DNA from: Verrucomicrobiota bacterium
GTDB lineage: Bacteria; Verrucomicrobiota; Verrucomicrobiia; Limisphaerales; UBA9464
Assembly: GCA_025354845.1 (NCBI GenBank)
Contig: JANXMD010000748.1
Span: forward strand, 1-33,503
DNA length: 33,503 bases
Reading direction: 5' to 3'
The notes under the pieces were generated by a model, which was not told the origin of the DNA, ran no database searches, and saw only the letters and a program-made list of their open reading frames with translations. Shown one piece after another: positions 23,274 to 31,549 of this stretch. Each line of letters opens with the position of its first letter. Within the stretch, counting starts at the first letter, position 1. The translations under genes and the position numbers were made by a program.

Positions 23274-24665
23274 TCAGGTGGTGAGCTGGCTGAGACGCCC
23301 GGTGCTATCGCCAAACCGCTCCGCCTGGACTCCCATTCGATCCAGCATCGAGAGGAACAGGTTGGCCATTGGAGTTTCCTTGGGAACGCGGATATGGCGT
23401 CCCGTCTGGATCGAACCACCGCCCCTTCCGGCCACCAGCACCGGCAGATTCTCATGGGCGTGGGCATTTCCGTCTGCCAACCCGCTGCCATACACGATCA
23501 TGGATTGATCCAGCAGCGTGCCCGAGCCCTCGCGGATCGATTTCAATTTGTTCAGGAAGTAGGCGAACTGCTCCATGTGGAAGCGGTTGATCTTCGCAAT
23601 CTTGGCTTTCTTCTCGGGATCATTCTGATGATGGGAGAGCGTATGATGCCCTTCGGGGACGCCAATCTGGGGATAGGCCTCGTCGCTGCCGTCATGTTTC
23701 ATGACGAAAGTCGCCACGCGGGTGGCGTCGGTTTGGAAGGCTAGCGCGAGGACGTCGAGCATCAGGCGGGAGTGGGGCGCGAAATCCGGACGGTTGCGGT
23801 CGTTCTTCGGGATTCCGGTCGGCTTTTGGAACCCTGGCAGGTCCTTGCCCGCGTTTTTCGCCAACTCAATCCGGCGCTCCAAGTCCCGAACCGAGGTCAA
23901 ATACTCGTCCAATTTTCGCTGGTCGGTCTTCCCTAGCTTGGAATTCAGCGAGCGTGCGTCTTCCAGCACAAAGTCCAGGATGCTCTTTTCAGCGCGTTCC
24001 CGCCGGATTCGGCGCTCCAGCGTCTCCTCGGGATTTGCAGAGGCGAATAGCCGATCGAAAGCGAGGGCTGGGTCCACTTCCGGAGGCAGGGGAGAGGAGG
24101 GTGTCCTCCAGGCGACGTTGAACGAGTAGGCACAGCTGTACCCGGAGTCGCAGTTTCCGGAGGTCTGTCCGCGGTCGCAGCCCAGTTCCAGGGAAGCGAA
24201 TCGGGTCTCCCGGCCAAGCCGCTGCGCGGCGACCTGATCCACCGAGACGCCGGCATGGATGTCCACGCCGTTGGTTTTGCGGATCCGGGTGGAGGTTAGC
24301 CAGGTCGCCGAAGCCCGGGCGTGATCCCCGGCTCCATCCATTTTGGCGCGGCCCGAATCTTGGGTGAGCCCGGAGAGGACGCTGAAGTCCGACTTCAGAC
24401 CCGCCAGCGGCTCCAAGATCGTCGGTAGATCAAAATCCGAGCCGACGGTCTTGGGAGTCCAGTCCGCCATGTTGACCCCGTTCGGCACATAGAGGAATGC
24501 CATGCGTCTCGGCGCGGATCCCACCGCGCCCGAAATGCCTGGGATGGAGGCGTCGGCCAACGATTCCAACGGCGAAACCGATTCCAACGCAGGCAGGGCC
24601 ATGAGTGTGCCGAGTCCGCGCAAAAACTGCCGCCGGGCCACAGGAAAGCTCTTGTTCATAGGCAT
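23274..24665 (-). CDS. DUF1552 exported protein with Tat signal
   Basis: 463 residues from ATG 24665; a second ATG at 24659 is equally possible. The twin-arginine signal RRQFLRGLGTLMALPALESV points to folded export to the periplasm. The mature part shows DUF1552 hallmarks: RRMAFLYVPNGVNMADWTP, GDHARASATWLTST, VSVDQVAAQRLG, then a helical segment with RRIRRERAEKSILDFVLEDA, LDEYLTSVRDLERRIEL, and the late GHHTLSHHQNDPEKKAKI and VYGSGLADGNAHAHENLP. DUF1552 proteins are usually paired with a DUF1592/1588/1585 cytochrome protein in PVC bacteria; no such partner flanks this gene. The enzymatic role is unknown; distant similarity to sulfatase/DUF1501-like hydrolases is discussed for such families. 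Confidence 0.92.
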   Translation of the reverse strand: MPMNKSFPVARRQFLRGLGTLMALPALESVSPLESLADASIPGISGAVGSAPRRMAFLYVPNGVNMADWTPKTVGSDFDLPTILEPLAGLKSDFSVLSGLTQDSGRAKMDGAGDHARASATWLTSTRIRKTNGVDIHAGVSVDQVAAQRLGRETRFASLELGCDRGQTSGNCDSGYSCAYSFNVAWRTPSSPLPPEVDPALAFDRLFASANPEETLERRIRRERAEKSILDFVLEDARSLNSKLGKTDQRKLDEYLTSVRDLERRIELAKNAGKDLPGFQKPTGIPKNDRNRPDFAPHSRLMLDVLALAFQTDATRVATFVMKHDGSDEAYPQIGVPEGHHTLSHHQNDPEKKAKIAKINRFHMEQFAYFLNKLKSIREGSGTLLDQSMIVYGSGLADGNAHAHENLPVLVAGRGGGSIQTGRHIRVPKETPMANLFLSMLDRMGVQAERFGDSTGRLSQLTT

Positions 24666-24883
24666 TTGGAAATGCTTGAGGTGGGAATGTAGGCTAGGCC
24701 CGTCCTTTCACAAAACAAGCCAAGACCTGAAAAAGCCGACGCTACCGAGCCGCAGATCTTCAACATCAAGGAGGTACAAATTATTTTTGTGTTTTCTGTT
24801 GACCCTAGGGCGTCTTTCGGTTGAAATTGCCCCAGAAGTTGGTGCGAGTGGACCAACCTGAACTCAAAGATAAACCGTAAAAC
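24666..24883. other. Divergent intergenic region DUF1552 / PEP-CTERM gene
   Basis: A 218-nt, comparatively A/T-rich spacer holding the promoters of both genes. The plus-strand candidate is listed separately. An AAGGAGGT at 24768-24775 looks like a Shine-Dalgarno sequence, but no credible gene follows it. Confidence 0.5.
24800..24828 (+). promoter_or_regulatory. Candidate sigma-70 promoter for the CHRD PEP-CTERM gene
   Basis: TTGACC (24800-24805), exactly 17 nt, then TGAAAT (24823-24828). This gives five and four of six consensus positions at ideal spacing. Transcription would start near 24835, leaving a leader of about 49 nt before ATG 24884. It is the best promoter match in the window. Confidence 0.45.
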
Positions 24884-25429
24884 ATGAAAAAAGTACTCAT
24901 CCTTGGGGCTGCCGTTGCTAGCGTGGTCGCTGCGAACGCTGCTCTTCTCACCGTGGACTTCGTGGGTGGCTCTGGTGGCCCTGGCCAAGAGGTTCCTGCC
25001 GTTACTGCGCCGGGAGCTTCGCTCTCTGCGAGTTCTGGGTTCATGTACTTCAACGAAAGCTCGCTTGCCCTTTCTATCGGCAACGTGCTGTACAACAACC
25101 TGTCGGGTCCTGCGACTGCTGCTGGGTTGTACAACGCTGGTGCGGCCGCCAATGGTCCTAAGTTCGCTGACCTCACCGTCACGACCTTGGTTCCGGGCTC
25201 CACCTCCGGTCTCCTGAGTGGCGTTGTGTCCCTCGGTTCCATCGGCTATCAGCAGCTCCTCTTGGGCAATCTGTACATCAACGTCCTGACCTCCAAGAAC
25301 GCCACTGGCGAAGTGCGTGGTCAGCTCGGTCTGACTGGTGGCAGCATCCCTGAACCCGCTGAGACCGCCGCCGTTGTCGGCCTCGGCCTCGCTGGCTTTG
25401 CTCTCTGGCGCCGTCGCCAGGCTAAGTAA
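24884..25429 (+). CDS. CHRD-domain PEP-CTERM surface protein
   Basis: 181 residues. The N-terminal signal peptide is MKKVLILGAAVASVVAANA, with cleavage after ANA. The body resembles the CHRD (chordin) beta-sandwich domain: an early GPGQEVPAVTAPG, central NVLYNNLSGPATAAGLYNAG, and the diagnostic LYINVLTSKNATGEVRGQLG (CHRD consensus Y-x-N-x-H-T...G-E-x-R-G-Q). The C-terminus is a PEP-CTERM sorting signal: SIPEPAET, hydrophobic helix AAVVGLGLAGFALW, basic tail RRRQAK. It is predicted to be secreted, cut by the exosortase (candidate at 10581) and retained at the surface. Codon choice is visibly richer in GCT/GGT/GTT than neighbouring genes, which may mark high expression. It has its own promoter and a strong terminator, a monocistronic unit. 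Confidence 0.88.
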   Translation: MKKVLILGAAVASVVAANAALLTVDFVGGSGGPGQEVPAVTAPGASLSASSGFMYFNESSLALSIGNVLYNNLSGPATAAGLYNAGAAANGPKFADLTVTTLVPGSTSGLLSGVVSLGSIGYQQLLLGNLYINVLTSKNATGEVRGQLGLTGGSIPEPAETAAVVGLGLAGFALWRRRQAK

Positions 25430-25438
25430 GCCATCGGA

Positions 25439-25496
25439 GACCTGAGTTTCAGGTCTATCCACTTAAAAAGGCGCAGGCGAAAGCCTGCGCTTTTTT
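25439..25496 (+). terminator. Intrinsic terminator after the PEP-CTERM gene
   Basis: A small hairpin GACCTGA-gtt-TCAGGTC (25439-25455) is followed by a strong one. GCGCAGGC (25471-25478), loop GAAA, GCCTGCGC (25483-25490) and TTTTTT (25491-25496), with an upstream A-tract that extends the stem. This is a textbook rho-independent terminator. Confidence 0.92.
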
Positions 25497-25929
25497 GCTT
25501 TTCCAGTAGCGTCGCCTGGGAAATCTTGAGCCCTTGTTCGATGTGTGGAACGGATTGGATTCGTGCTCGCACTTGTTGTTTGTTAACAGCTTATAATCAA
25601 CAACCTGTGAAGTGTAGTGGGTGTGATGGGGAATCCTATGGGATTGCGTTAGCATCGCGGATTGCGGGAATCGATAGGCAGGGAAACCTGAAGTCGGTGC
25701 CACGCGTCGGTGGAAGTTCGTGGGAACTAAACGTGTTCAGGCAATTCTGCAGCGGCCAAGCTTCAGTTTTGGTCCGTTTTCGGTTCCGCTTCGTGGTCTG
25801 ACTCGATGAAGTCAAACCGCGGCAATCTCGGTTTCGAAACTCCTGGCGAGGCTTCCGACATCGGGCGATTCCAGAGCGAATCGCGCAGAATCCGGAATCC
25901 AATTCGGCTTGCTGGTGTTCACCAAAGCA
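25497..25929. other. Non-coding stretch before the S8 protease gene
   Basis: About 430 nt with lower G+C than its neighbours and no convincing gene. The short frames (for example 25526-25801 and 25806-26054) lack family resemblance, and the second overlaps the start of the protease gene. A TATAAT at 25592-25597 lies inside a loose inverted repeat (TTGTTG...CAACAA, about 25573-25603) without a properly spaced -35. It may contain a distal promoter or a small RNA, but nothing proves it. Confidence 0.5.
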
Positions 25930-27417
25930 ATGCGACAACACGACTCCATTGGCTCAAAGCCAAGGAAGTCCCCGATTGCGCTCGACGCGTTAACGGGATC
26001 GATTGGGCTCTTGCTTCTGGTGAGCTTGATTGCCTGCGGGGTTGCTTGCTGTGACGCCGCGGATCTGGAGCCCAGCGACAAGGCAACGCGACCGACCGCG
26101 GTACCCATCGTGCTTCGGTGGAACACCCAGTCTTCCCGCCTGACAGCCTCGGTTCGAAGAGTGGCGTTGGGTCGCGTTTTGGGACGGCTGGCCAAGACGA
26201 CTGGCTGGCAGATTTTCGTGGAGCCTGAGACCCACCGATCCGTGGATGTCGCGTTTACCAATTTGGCTCCTGCTGAGGCGCTACCTCGGATATTGGGCGA
26301 GTTTAGTTTCTCGTTCGCACCGACGGAGAGAGGCGGTAAGGAACTGAGGATCTACCGGACCAGTGCCGACGCGGCGACCAGTGCGATCGATCCGCTGGAT
26401 GATGATGAATTTCAAGCGCGTCCCGGTCCAATTCCCAACGAATGGATCGTTCGACTCAAGCCGGGGTCGAAATTGTCTCCGGAGGCGCTGGCGAAACGCC
26501 TGAAGGCACGGTTGGTGGGGCGTATGGATGACCTGCGCACCTTTCGGCTTCGGTTTGACTCGCCTGATGATGCTTCGAGTGCTCGCGGGACGCTGCTTGC
26601 CGACCCAGAAATTGCCGCCTTGGAGAACAACATCCGCCTGCCGATTCCGGAGCCGGGGGTATCAGGCGGTCCTCCCTCCGAATCGGTAACGCTCAGGCCT
26701 CGGGCGGGCGGTGGGGATCAGGTGGTGGTTGCCTTGATTGACACCTCGGTTCAGTCGCTAAATAGCAACATGGAATCGCTACTCCTCGGTCGTGTTTCGG
26801 TGGCGGTCGGGTCGCCGGTGGCGGATGGCGCACCAACCCATGGGACGGTCATGGCGCAGGACATTCTCCAGGGCGTGGGCCGGGCGGATAGCGGGGTAGA
26901 CGGTACCCGCGTTCGGATCCTTCCGGTGGACGTTTATGGAGGTGAGGTGTCGACGACGACTTGGAATGTGGTCCGAGGACTGGAAGCCGCGGCGGCCCGC
27001 GGGGCGACGGTGTTCAACCTGAGCCTCGGAGGGGCAGAAGACAGTCCGCTGCTGGACGAAGTCATCGCTTCAATTCGTGCCCAGGGCGGTCTCGTCTTGG
27101 CTGCAACCGGAAACACCCCGGGCATCGGGCTGACCTATCCTTCCGCCAGCCCTGGTGCGCTCGGTGTGACCGCGGTGGATTCGACCGGGGTTCCCGCCGG
27201 CTACGCCAATACCGGACCGCAGGCACGCCTCGCCGGACCGGGAACCACACTGATCCAGTTTGGCGGACAGAACTGGGTGACCCAAGGCACCTCGGGAGCC
27301 ACCGCGTGGGTCTCAGGATTGGCAGCTGGATGGATGTCCCAGTCTGGAGCATCGGCGTCGCAAGCGGGTCAGTGGCTGCAGACCGCGGTCCCCTTCAAGC
27401 CCCCCGCCGGACGTTGA
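25930..27417 (+). CDS. S8 subtilisin-like protease with N-terminal STN-like domain
   Basis: 495 residues from ATG 25930; a TTG at 25909 adds seven. The exported N-terminus has hydrophobic GSIGLLLLVSLIAC, where LIAC could be a lipobox, so it may be a lipoprotein. About residues 75-145 resemble the secretin/TonB short N-terminal (STN) domain (LGRVLGRLAKTTGWQIFVEP, then LAPAEALPRILGEFSFSF). About 160-240 look like an inhibitor-I9-type propeptide (NEWIVRLKPGSKLSPEALAK). The S8 catalytic domain has Asp271 (VVALIDTSV), His304 (THGTVMAQ), oxyanion Asn395 (AATGN) and Ser455 (GTSGATAWVSG). Asp-His and His-Asn spacings of 33 and 91 are almost those of subtilisin (32, 91). Active enzyme is expected; the substrate is unknown. 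Confidence 0.87.
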   Translation: MRQHDSIGSKPRKSPIALDALTGSIGLLLLVSLIACGVACCDAADLEPSDKATRPTAVPIVLRWNTQSSRLTASVRRVALGRVLGRLAKTTGWQIFVEPETHRSVDVAFTNLAPAEALPRILGEFSFSFAPTERGGKELRIYRTSADAATSAIDPLDDDEFQARPGPIPNEWIVRLKPGSKLSPEALAKRLKARLVGRMDDLRTFRLRFDSPDDASSARGTLLADPEIAALENNIRLPIPEPGVSGGPPSESVTLRPRAGGGDQVVVALIDTSVQSLNSNMESLLLGRVSVAVGSPVADGAPTHGTVMAQDILQGVGRADSGVDGTRVRILPVDVYGGEVSTTTWNVVRGLEAAAARGATVFNLSLGGAEDSPLLDEVIASIRAQGGLVLAATGNTPGIGLTYPSASPGALGVTAVDSTGVPAGYANTGPQARLAGPGTTLIQFGGQNWVTQGTSGATAWVSGLAAGWMSQSGASASQAGQWLQTAVPFKPPAGR

Positions 27418-27616
27418 ATCGGGTTCCCGTTGAGGAGGAGGCTCCGCCTCAGATCCAACCGTCGTTTTCGGACTAGCATTGCCCGATCTGATTCGCCAAT
27501 TGGGACAATGAAGAACCGCCACCGTCTTCCCGGGAAGTCCAGCGTCGCGCTCAATTCGACCTTGGCGCGCAGGACTTGCGCGCTGCCCCGGGTCTCCGCA
27601 GGCTGACCGGAATACG
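27418..27616. other. Intergenic spacer protease / aroE
   Basis: 199 nt. GAGGC-TCC-GCCTC near 27437-27449 can form a five-pair hairpin but lacks a T-run. No gene is seen; the aroE promoter presumably lies here. Confidence 0.35.
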
Positions 27617-28555
27617 ATGGCTTCCGACGTCGCCTCTCCGCGAATCCTGAATGCGTCCACACGGCTCTGCGCCGTGCTGGGCTCGCCGGTCCGCCATTCC
27701 GCGTCGCCGGCAATGCACAACGCCGCACTCGACGAACTCGGTCTCAACTGGCGCTACGTTGGATGCGAAGTAAATCCGGAACGCCTTCGCGAGGCCATCG
27801 AGGGAGCGCGGCATCTGGGATTCGTTGGACTCAACCTCACTGTCCCGCACAAGCAGCTCGCCATGTCCTGGATGGATGAGTTGGATGAGTCGGCGCGCGA
27901 GTGGGGTGCGGTGAACACCGTCGTGTTTGGTCGACGGGAGGACTCAGGAGACTGGATCCCGGTGGGGCAGGGCGATGCCAATGGGGGTCCGGTGCTTGCG
28001 CGCGGCTACAACACCGACGCCGACGCCATCATCCGGGCTCTGAATGAGGATCTCGGCATTGAACCCCGTTCGGCGCGAGTGCTGTTGCTCGGTGCCGGCG
28101 GTGCCGGGCGGGCTGCGGCGCTGCGGCTTGCCGCGGAAGGCGTCAGTGTCCTTTACCTCGTCAATCGCACCGTCGCGCGGGCGGAAGAACTCGCCAGCGA
28201 AATCGAAGAACGTTACCCGGCCGTCGAAATTCACGTCGGATATCCCGATGGCGACGTTGAGCTCGTTCTCAACGCGACATCCCTCGGCCTCAAGACAGGC
28301 GACGTGTCACCGTTCGATGGAAACCTCTATTCGTTGGGGCAGGCGGATGGGGTGTATGACATGATTTACCGTCCGTCCTCCACGCCGCTCCTGGATCAGG
28401 CTCGTGCCGCCGGCTGCAAGACGGCCAATGGACTCGGAATGTTGCTATATCAAGGAGCCGCCGCGCTCGAACTTTGGTCAGGCCGCCGTGCGCCGGTGGC
28501 GGTAATGCGCGCTGCGCTGCATCGTGAGATCTACGGTTTGGAGGGCCCGCGGTGA
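27617..28555 (+). CDS. aroE: Shikimate dehydrogenase
   Basis: A 312-residue cytoplasmic NADPH-dependent enzyme reducing 3-dehydroshikimate to shikimate in aromatic amino acid synthesis. The N-terminal substrate domain has LGSPVRHSASPAMHNAALDE and NLTVPHK, where Lys79 is the catalytic lysine. Asp134 in YNTDADAII is its partner. The Rossmann motif is VLLLGAGGAGRAAALRLA, then NRTVARAEELA (NADP-type Asn-Arg-Thr), NATSLGLK and the closing GLGMLLYQGAAALELW. It is about 30-40 residues longer than E. coli AroE, due to an N-terminal extension and an acidic/Gly loop before Asp134 (GRREDSGDWIPVGQGDANGG). Its stop overlaps the start of the prepilin peptidase gene by four bases, so the two are translationally coupled. 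Confidence 0.95.
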   Translation: MASDVASPRILNASTRLCAVLGSPVRHSASPAMHNAALDELGLNWRYVGCEVNPERLREAIEGARHLGFVGLNLTVPHKQLAMSWMDELDESAREWGAVNTVVFGRREDSGDWIPVGQGDANGGPVLARGYNTDADAIIRALNEDLGIEPRSARVLLLGAGGAGRAAALRLAAEGVSVLYLVNRTVARAEELASEIEERYPAVEIHVGYPDGDVELVLNATSLGLKTGDVSPFDGNLYSLGQADGVYDMIYRPSSTPLLDQARAAGCKTANGLGMLLYQGAAALELWSGRRAPVAVMRAALHREIYGLEGPR

Positions 28556-29712
28556 TCACCATTCCAGAAAGCACTTATCTCGGAATGCCGCTCGAATTCT
28601 GGTTCACCGGACCGCTGGGAATCCCGTTCCACATCTGGACGGTGACCATGACCATCACCGGGTTGATCGTGGGCAGTTTCCTGAATGTGGTGATCCACCG
28701 GATGCCGATTGGCATGAGCGTCGTGCGCCCTGGATCCCATTGTCCCAAATGCCAGACTGCCATCCCTCTCCGTCAGAATCTTCCCATACTCTCCTGGCTA
28801 CTCCTTCGCGGAAAATGCGCGCACTGTGCGACTTCGATTTCTCCACGCTACATCGCGGTCGAAGCCCTTACGGGGGCGGTCTTCCTCGGTACGTGGTTGT
28901 ATTTTGGCCGCGAGAATCCCGGGTTGGCGTGGTCACTCTGCCTGCTGTTCGCAGGATTCATCGCGGCGACGTTTATCGACGTGGAACATCTCATCATTCC
29001 CGATGAGATCACCCTCGGTGGCATCGTGGTTGGCTTTCTCCTCTCGGTGGCCGTTCCGGCGCTTCAGGGCGTGGTGACGTTGCCCGATGCGATTCGGGCT
29101 AGCGGATTGGGCATCGTGGTCGGCGGCGGTGTGGTTTACGCCGTGTTGAGACTCGGAAAGGTTTTGTTTGGCCGGGAGCGTGTGACGATCCCCCAGGGAA
29201 CCCCGGTGGTGTTCCACGAGTCCGGTGTGGTGCTTCCCGATGGTGAAATACCCTACGAGGACGTGTTCTACCGAAAGTCCGACGCGGTGATCGCGGAGGC
29301 GTCGCGCGTCGAGCTCTCCGATCGCTGCTTTTCTAACGCACGGGTCCGACTCGAGCTCATGCGGACCCCGCCCGTGCTTCGCATCGGTGACGAGAGGTTC
29401 GAGGCGGCGGATCAGCCCTGGATGTCCCTCGAAGCCGGAGAGGTGGTTCTTCCTCGTGAGGCGATGGGATTTGGCGACGTGAAGTTTATGGCCGCCATCG
29501 GAGCCTTTCTGGGATGGCAGGCCACGGTGTTTTCTCTGTTTGCCAGTGCAGTGATCGGGTCGCTGGTTGCGGTTCTGCTCATTGCGCTCGGTCGCCAAAG
29601 ATGGACCGGCCGACTCGGATACGGACCCTACATTGCCCTGGCTGCCGTGCTCTGGGTGTTCGCCGGACGCCGCATCGTCGAGCAGTGGCTCGGCTTGCCT
29701 ATGGGCGCCTAA
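28552..29712 (+). CDS. Prepilin peptidase (A24A) with a large insertion
   Basis: 386 residues from GTG 28552, which overlaps the aroE stop. It is an inner-membrane aspartic protease that cleaves type IV pilin/pseudopilin leaders and methylates the new N-terminus. The N-terminal methylase part has GSFLNVVIHRMPIGMSVVRP and the zinc cysteines CPKC...CAHC. The catalytic aspartates are Asp143 (ATFIDVEHLIIPDEITL) and Asp309 (MGFGDVKFMAAIGAFLGWQ, the GxGD motif). They lie 166 residues apart, against about 64 in TcpJ. The extra ~100 residues (about 200-300) are a hydrophilic beta-rich insert (VTIPQGTPVVFHESGVVLPD, PYEDVFYRKSDAVI). Pilin genes are not in the window. The symbol pilD would fit but is left empty because of the insertion. 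Confidence 0.93.
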   Translation: MITIPESTYLGMPLEFWFTGPLGIPFHIWTVTMTITGLIVGSFLNVVIHRMPIGMSVVRPGSHCPKCQTAIPLRQNLPILSWLLLRGKCAHCATSISPRYIAVEALTGAVFLGTWLYFGRENPGLAWSLCLLFAGFIAATFIDVEHLIIPDEITLGGIVVGFLLSVAVPALQGVVTLPDAIRASGLGIVVGGGVVYAVLRLGKVLFGRERVTIPQGTPVVFHESGVVLPDGEIPYEDVFYRKSDAVIAEASRVELSDRCFSNARVRLELMRTPPVLRIGDERFEAADQPWMSLEAGEVVLPREAMGFGDVKFMAAIGAFLGWQATVFSLFASAVIGSLVAVLLIALGRQRWTGRLGYGPYIALAAVLWVFAGRRIVEQWLGLPMGA

Positions 29713-29725
29713 GCGGGTGGGTTCC

Positions 29726-31534
29726 CTAGCGAACTCGAACGAAAAGGACGCTCCCCGAGAACGGCACCGTCACCTCGACCAACGCTGAGACCGAAGGCGG
29801 ATCCAGCACCCGGTAGGTCTTCCATGAGGTGCCTGAACCAAGATCCGCGAGGGTTTCGATCACGTATCCGTGACCCGCGACGGCCGTGAACGCGATGCGA
29901 ATCCCATTGGCGCCGTCCAGTGTGGCGGTGACCGCCGGCGGGGTGGAGACGACCGCATCGGTGGTCCAGTTCGTCGCGACGTTCGCGTAGAGCTTCGGGT
30001 TTATTCGCTGGAGCGCCGCGCCGGTGCCGTCGGCGGCTACCGGCCACGGGGCGGAGGCGTCGTAGGTGATCTTCTCGACCCGGATGTATGGCACGTAGCC
30101 CGCATCCGGGTGCGGGGGTTCCTGGGGCGGATCGGGCTTGAACAGTTCCACCGTGTCACCGGCGTTGTTTAAGAGGTTGGTCCATGGGCCGAAAACTTGA
30201 ATCGATGCGGGAATGGAATACTTCGCACGGAAGGCCACGGGCGAAAGCGGTGTAACGAGGCACTTCTCGTCGGGCTTCAAGACGACACCGGCTGGGAAGT
30301 CGTAGTTCACCGCATTGCGGATCCGCCAAGTATTGGTGGGAAACCGAATGTCAAAAAGCGGCAGGTTGGTACTCGCAATGTTGATGAGTTCCAGAAACTC
30401 ATCCTGGTTGGTCAGTGGGTGATACTGGATGCGGTTGAACACCAGGGGACCGACCCGGGGCAGGGAATTCGAGGCCCCGGTTCCCGTTCGGAATTGGGAG
30501 AGGAATTCCGCCGGGTAGGTCGCATCAATCGCGGTGCCCAGGGTAAGTCGCTCCATCGCCACCAGGGGGCCGGTGAAGTCCGGGTAGCGACCAAAGCTCA
30601 CTCCATGTTCCGCGGAATCAAAGCTTACCGCATCGATCCACGTCAGAAGGTTGCCGGCAGCATCCGCGGAAACAATGACCGCCTCATCGCCGTGCGCCGA
30701 GTTGAAGGTGAACTCGGGATCGTTGCCGGTCCCGCGAGAATTGAATCCCAGGGGACTCCCGGTGCCGGTGAGTTCGTAGAATACACGGAATCCGTGGGCG
30801 GGAATCAGCGTCCCGACGGGGAACCTGAATTTCTTGGGTGTGGCGCGGTTGTTCGAGAGGTACCAGCCACCGAGATCAATGGCAGCGTCGGTGAGATTGT
30901 AGAGTTCGATGGCATCCTCGATCGGAGGATCGGTGTGAGTGAGGACCTCATTGATCACGACTGATTTCTGCGCGCCAATCCCCGCGTGTCCCGGCGACCC
31001 GTTGTATTCCGTACTGGAACGCCAATTGGCCGGATCGTTCAAGTTCCCTGCGGGATCGATGCACTCGAGGGAACTGCCCAGGCCGTTGGCGCGCGACGGC
31101 CACGCTCCGGAGCTGTCGTAAGTGCATTTGAACACCCCACTGCCGACGGAATCGACCAGCGTCAGCGTGTCGCCGGAATCGCTCAACTTACCGCTGTACG
31201 AGCCCGAGCCGAGGAGGATTCCCGTCGAGCCGTAGCGCGATAGGAATGCCGAGCGGGTATTGCAGACGACGATCCTCCCGCCCGCAGGAACCACCGTGCC
31301 GGCGCTGAAGGTGTAGGTGACCCCGGTGGTGAGCTTGTAGCCTCCGATGTTCAATGGTGAGGCGGACACGTTGACGAGTTCGAGGAACTCGTAGTCCGAG
31401 CCGCCGGGGGGATTGTACTGGATCTCGGAGACCGAAATCTGCGGCGCGGCAAGCAGCGAGAACGCGCTGCCAACCGTCGCAGAACCAATGGCGAGGCGCT
31501 GACGCCACGCTCCAAGAAAAGGAATCTTCATCAA
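29726..31534 (-). CDS. Secreted protein with three lamin-tail domains
   Basis: 602 residues from ATG 31534. The signal peptide is basic MMKIPFLGAWRQR, then LAIGSATVGSAFSLLAA. Three LTD (lamin tail) immunoglobulin-like domains are visible by repeated signatures: about 33-150 (SEIQYNPPGGSDYEFLELVN), about 188-330 (VVINEVLTHTDPPIEDAIEL, then DLGGWYLSNN) and about 365-510 (FNRIQYHPLTNQDEFLELIN). The C-terminal ~80 residues (IRIAFTAVAGHGYVIETLAD) form a small beta domain often found at the end of Verrucomicrobial secreted proteins. No catalytic residues or PEP-CTERM signal are seen. It follows another LTD gene by 15 nt in the same direction. Likely an extracellular adhesive or binding protein; the ligand is unknown. 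Confidence 0.85.
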   Translation of the reverse strand: MMKIPFLGAWRQRLAIGSATVGSAFSLLAAPQISVSEIQYNPPGGSDYEFLELVNVSASPLNIGGYKLTTGVTYTFSAGTVVPAGGRIVVCNTRSAFLSRYGSTGILLGSGSYSGKLSDSGDTLTLVDSVGSGVFKCTYDSSGAWPSRANGLGSSLECIDPAGNLNDPANWRSSTEYNGSPGHAGIGAQKSVVINEVLTHTDPPIEDAIELYNLTDAAIDLGGWYLSNNRATPKKFRFPVGTLIPAHGFRVFYELTGTGSPLGFNSRGTGNDPEFTFNSAHGDEAVIVSADAAGNLLTWIDAVSFDSAEHGVSFGRYPDFTGPLVAMERLTLGTAIDATYPAEFLSQFRTGTGASNSLPRVGPLVFNRIQYHPLTNQDEFLELINIASTNLPLFDIRFPTNTWRIRNAVNYDFPAGVVLKPDEKCLVTPLSPVAFRAKYSIPASIQVFGPWTNLLNNAGDTVELFKPDPPQEPPHPDAGYVPYIRVEKITYDASAPWPVAADGTGAALQRINPKLYANVATNWTTDAVVSTPPAVTATLDGANGIRIAFTAVAGHGYVIETLADLGSGTSWKTYRVLDPPSVSALVEVTVPFSGSVLFVRVR

Positions 31535-31549
31535 GCTATGGAATGGAAC

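Noticed and set aside
24768..24792. AAGGAGGT followed by GTG as a leader peptide
   Set aside because: The possible peptide is only about eleven codons, the spacing is too long, and it overlaps the candidate promoter. It is probably chance.
25526..26054. Two short plus-strand frames before the S8 gene
   Set aside because: No domain, odd composition, and the second overlaps the protease start in another frame.
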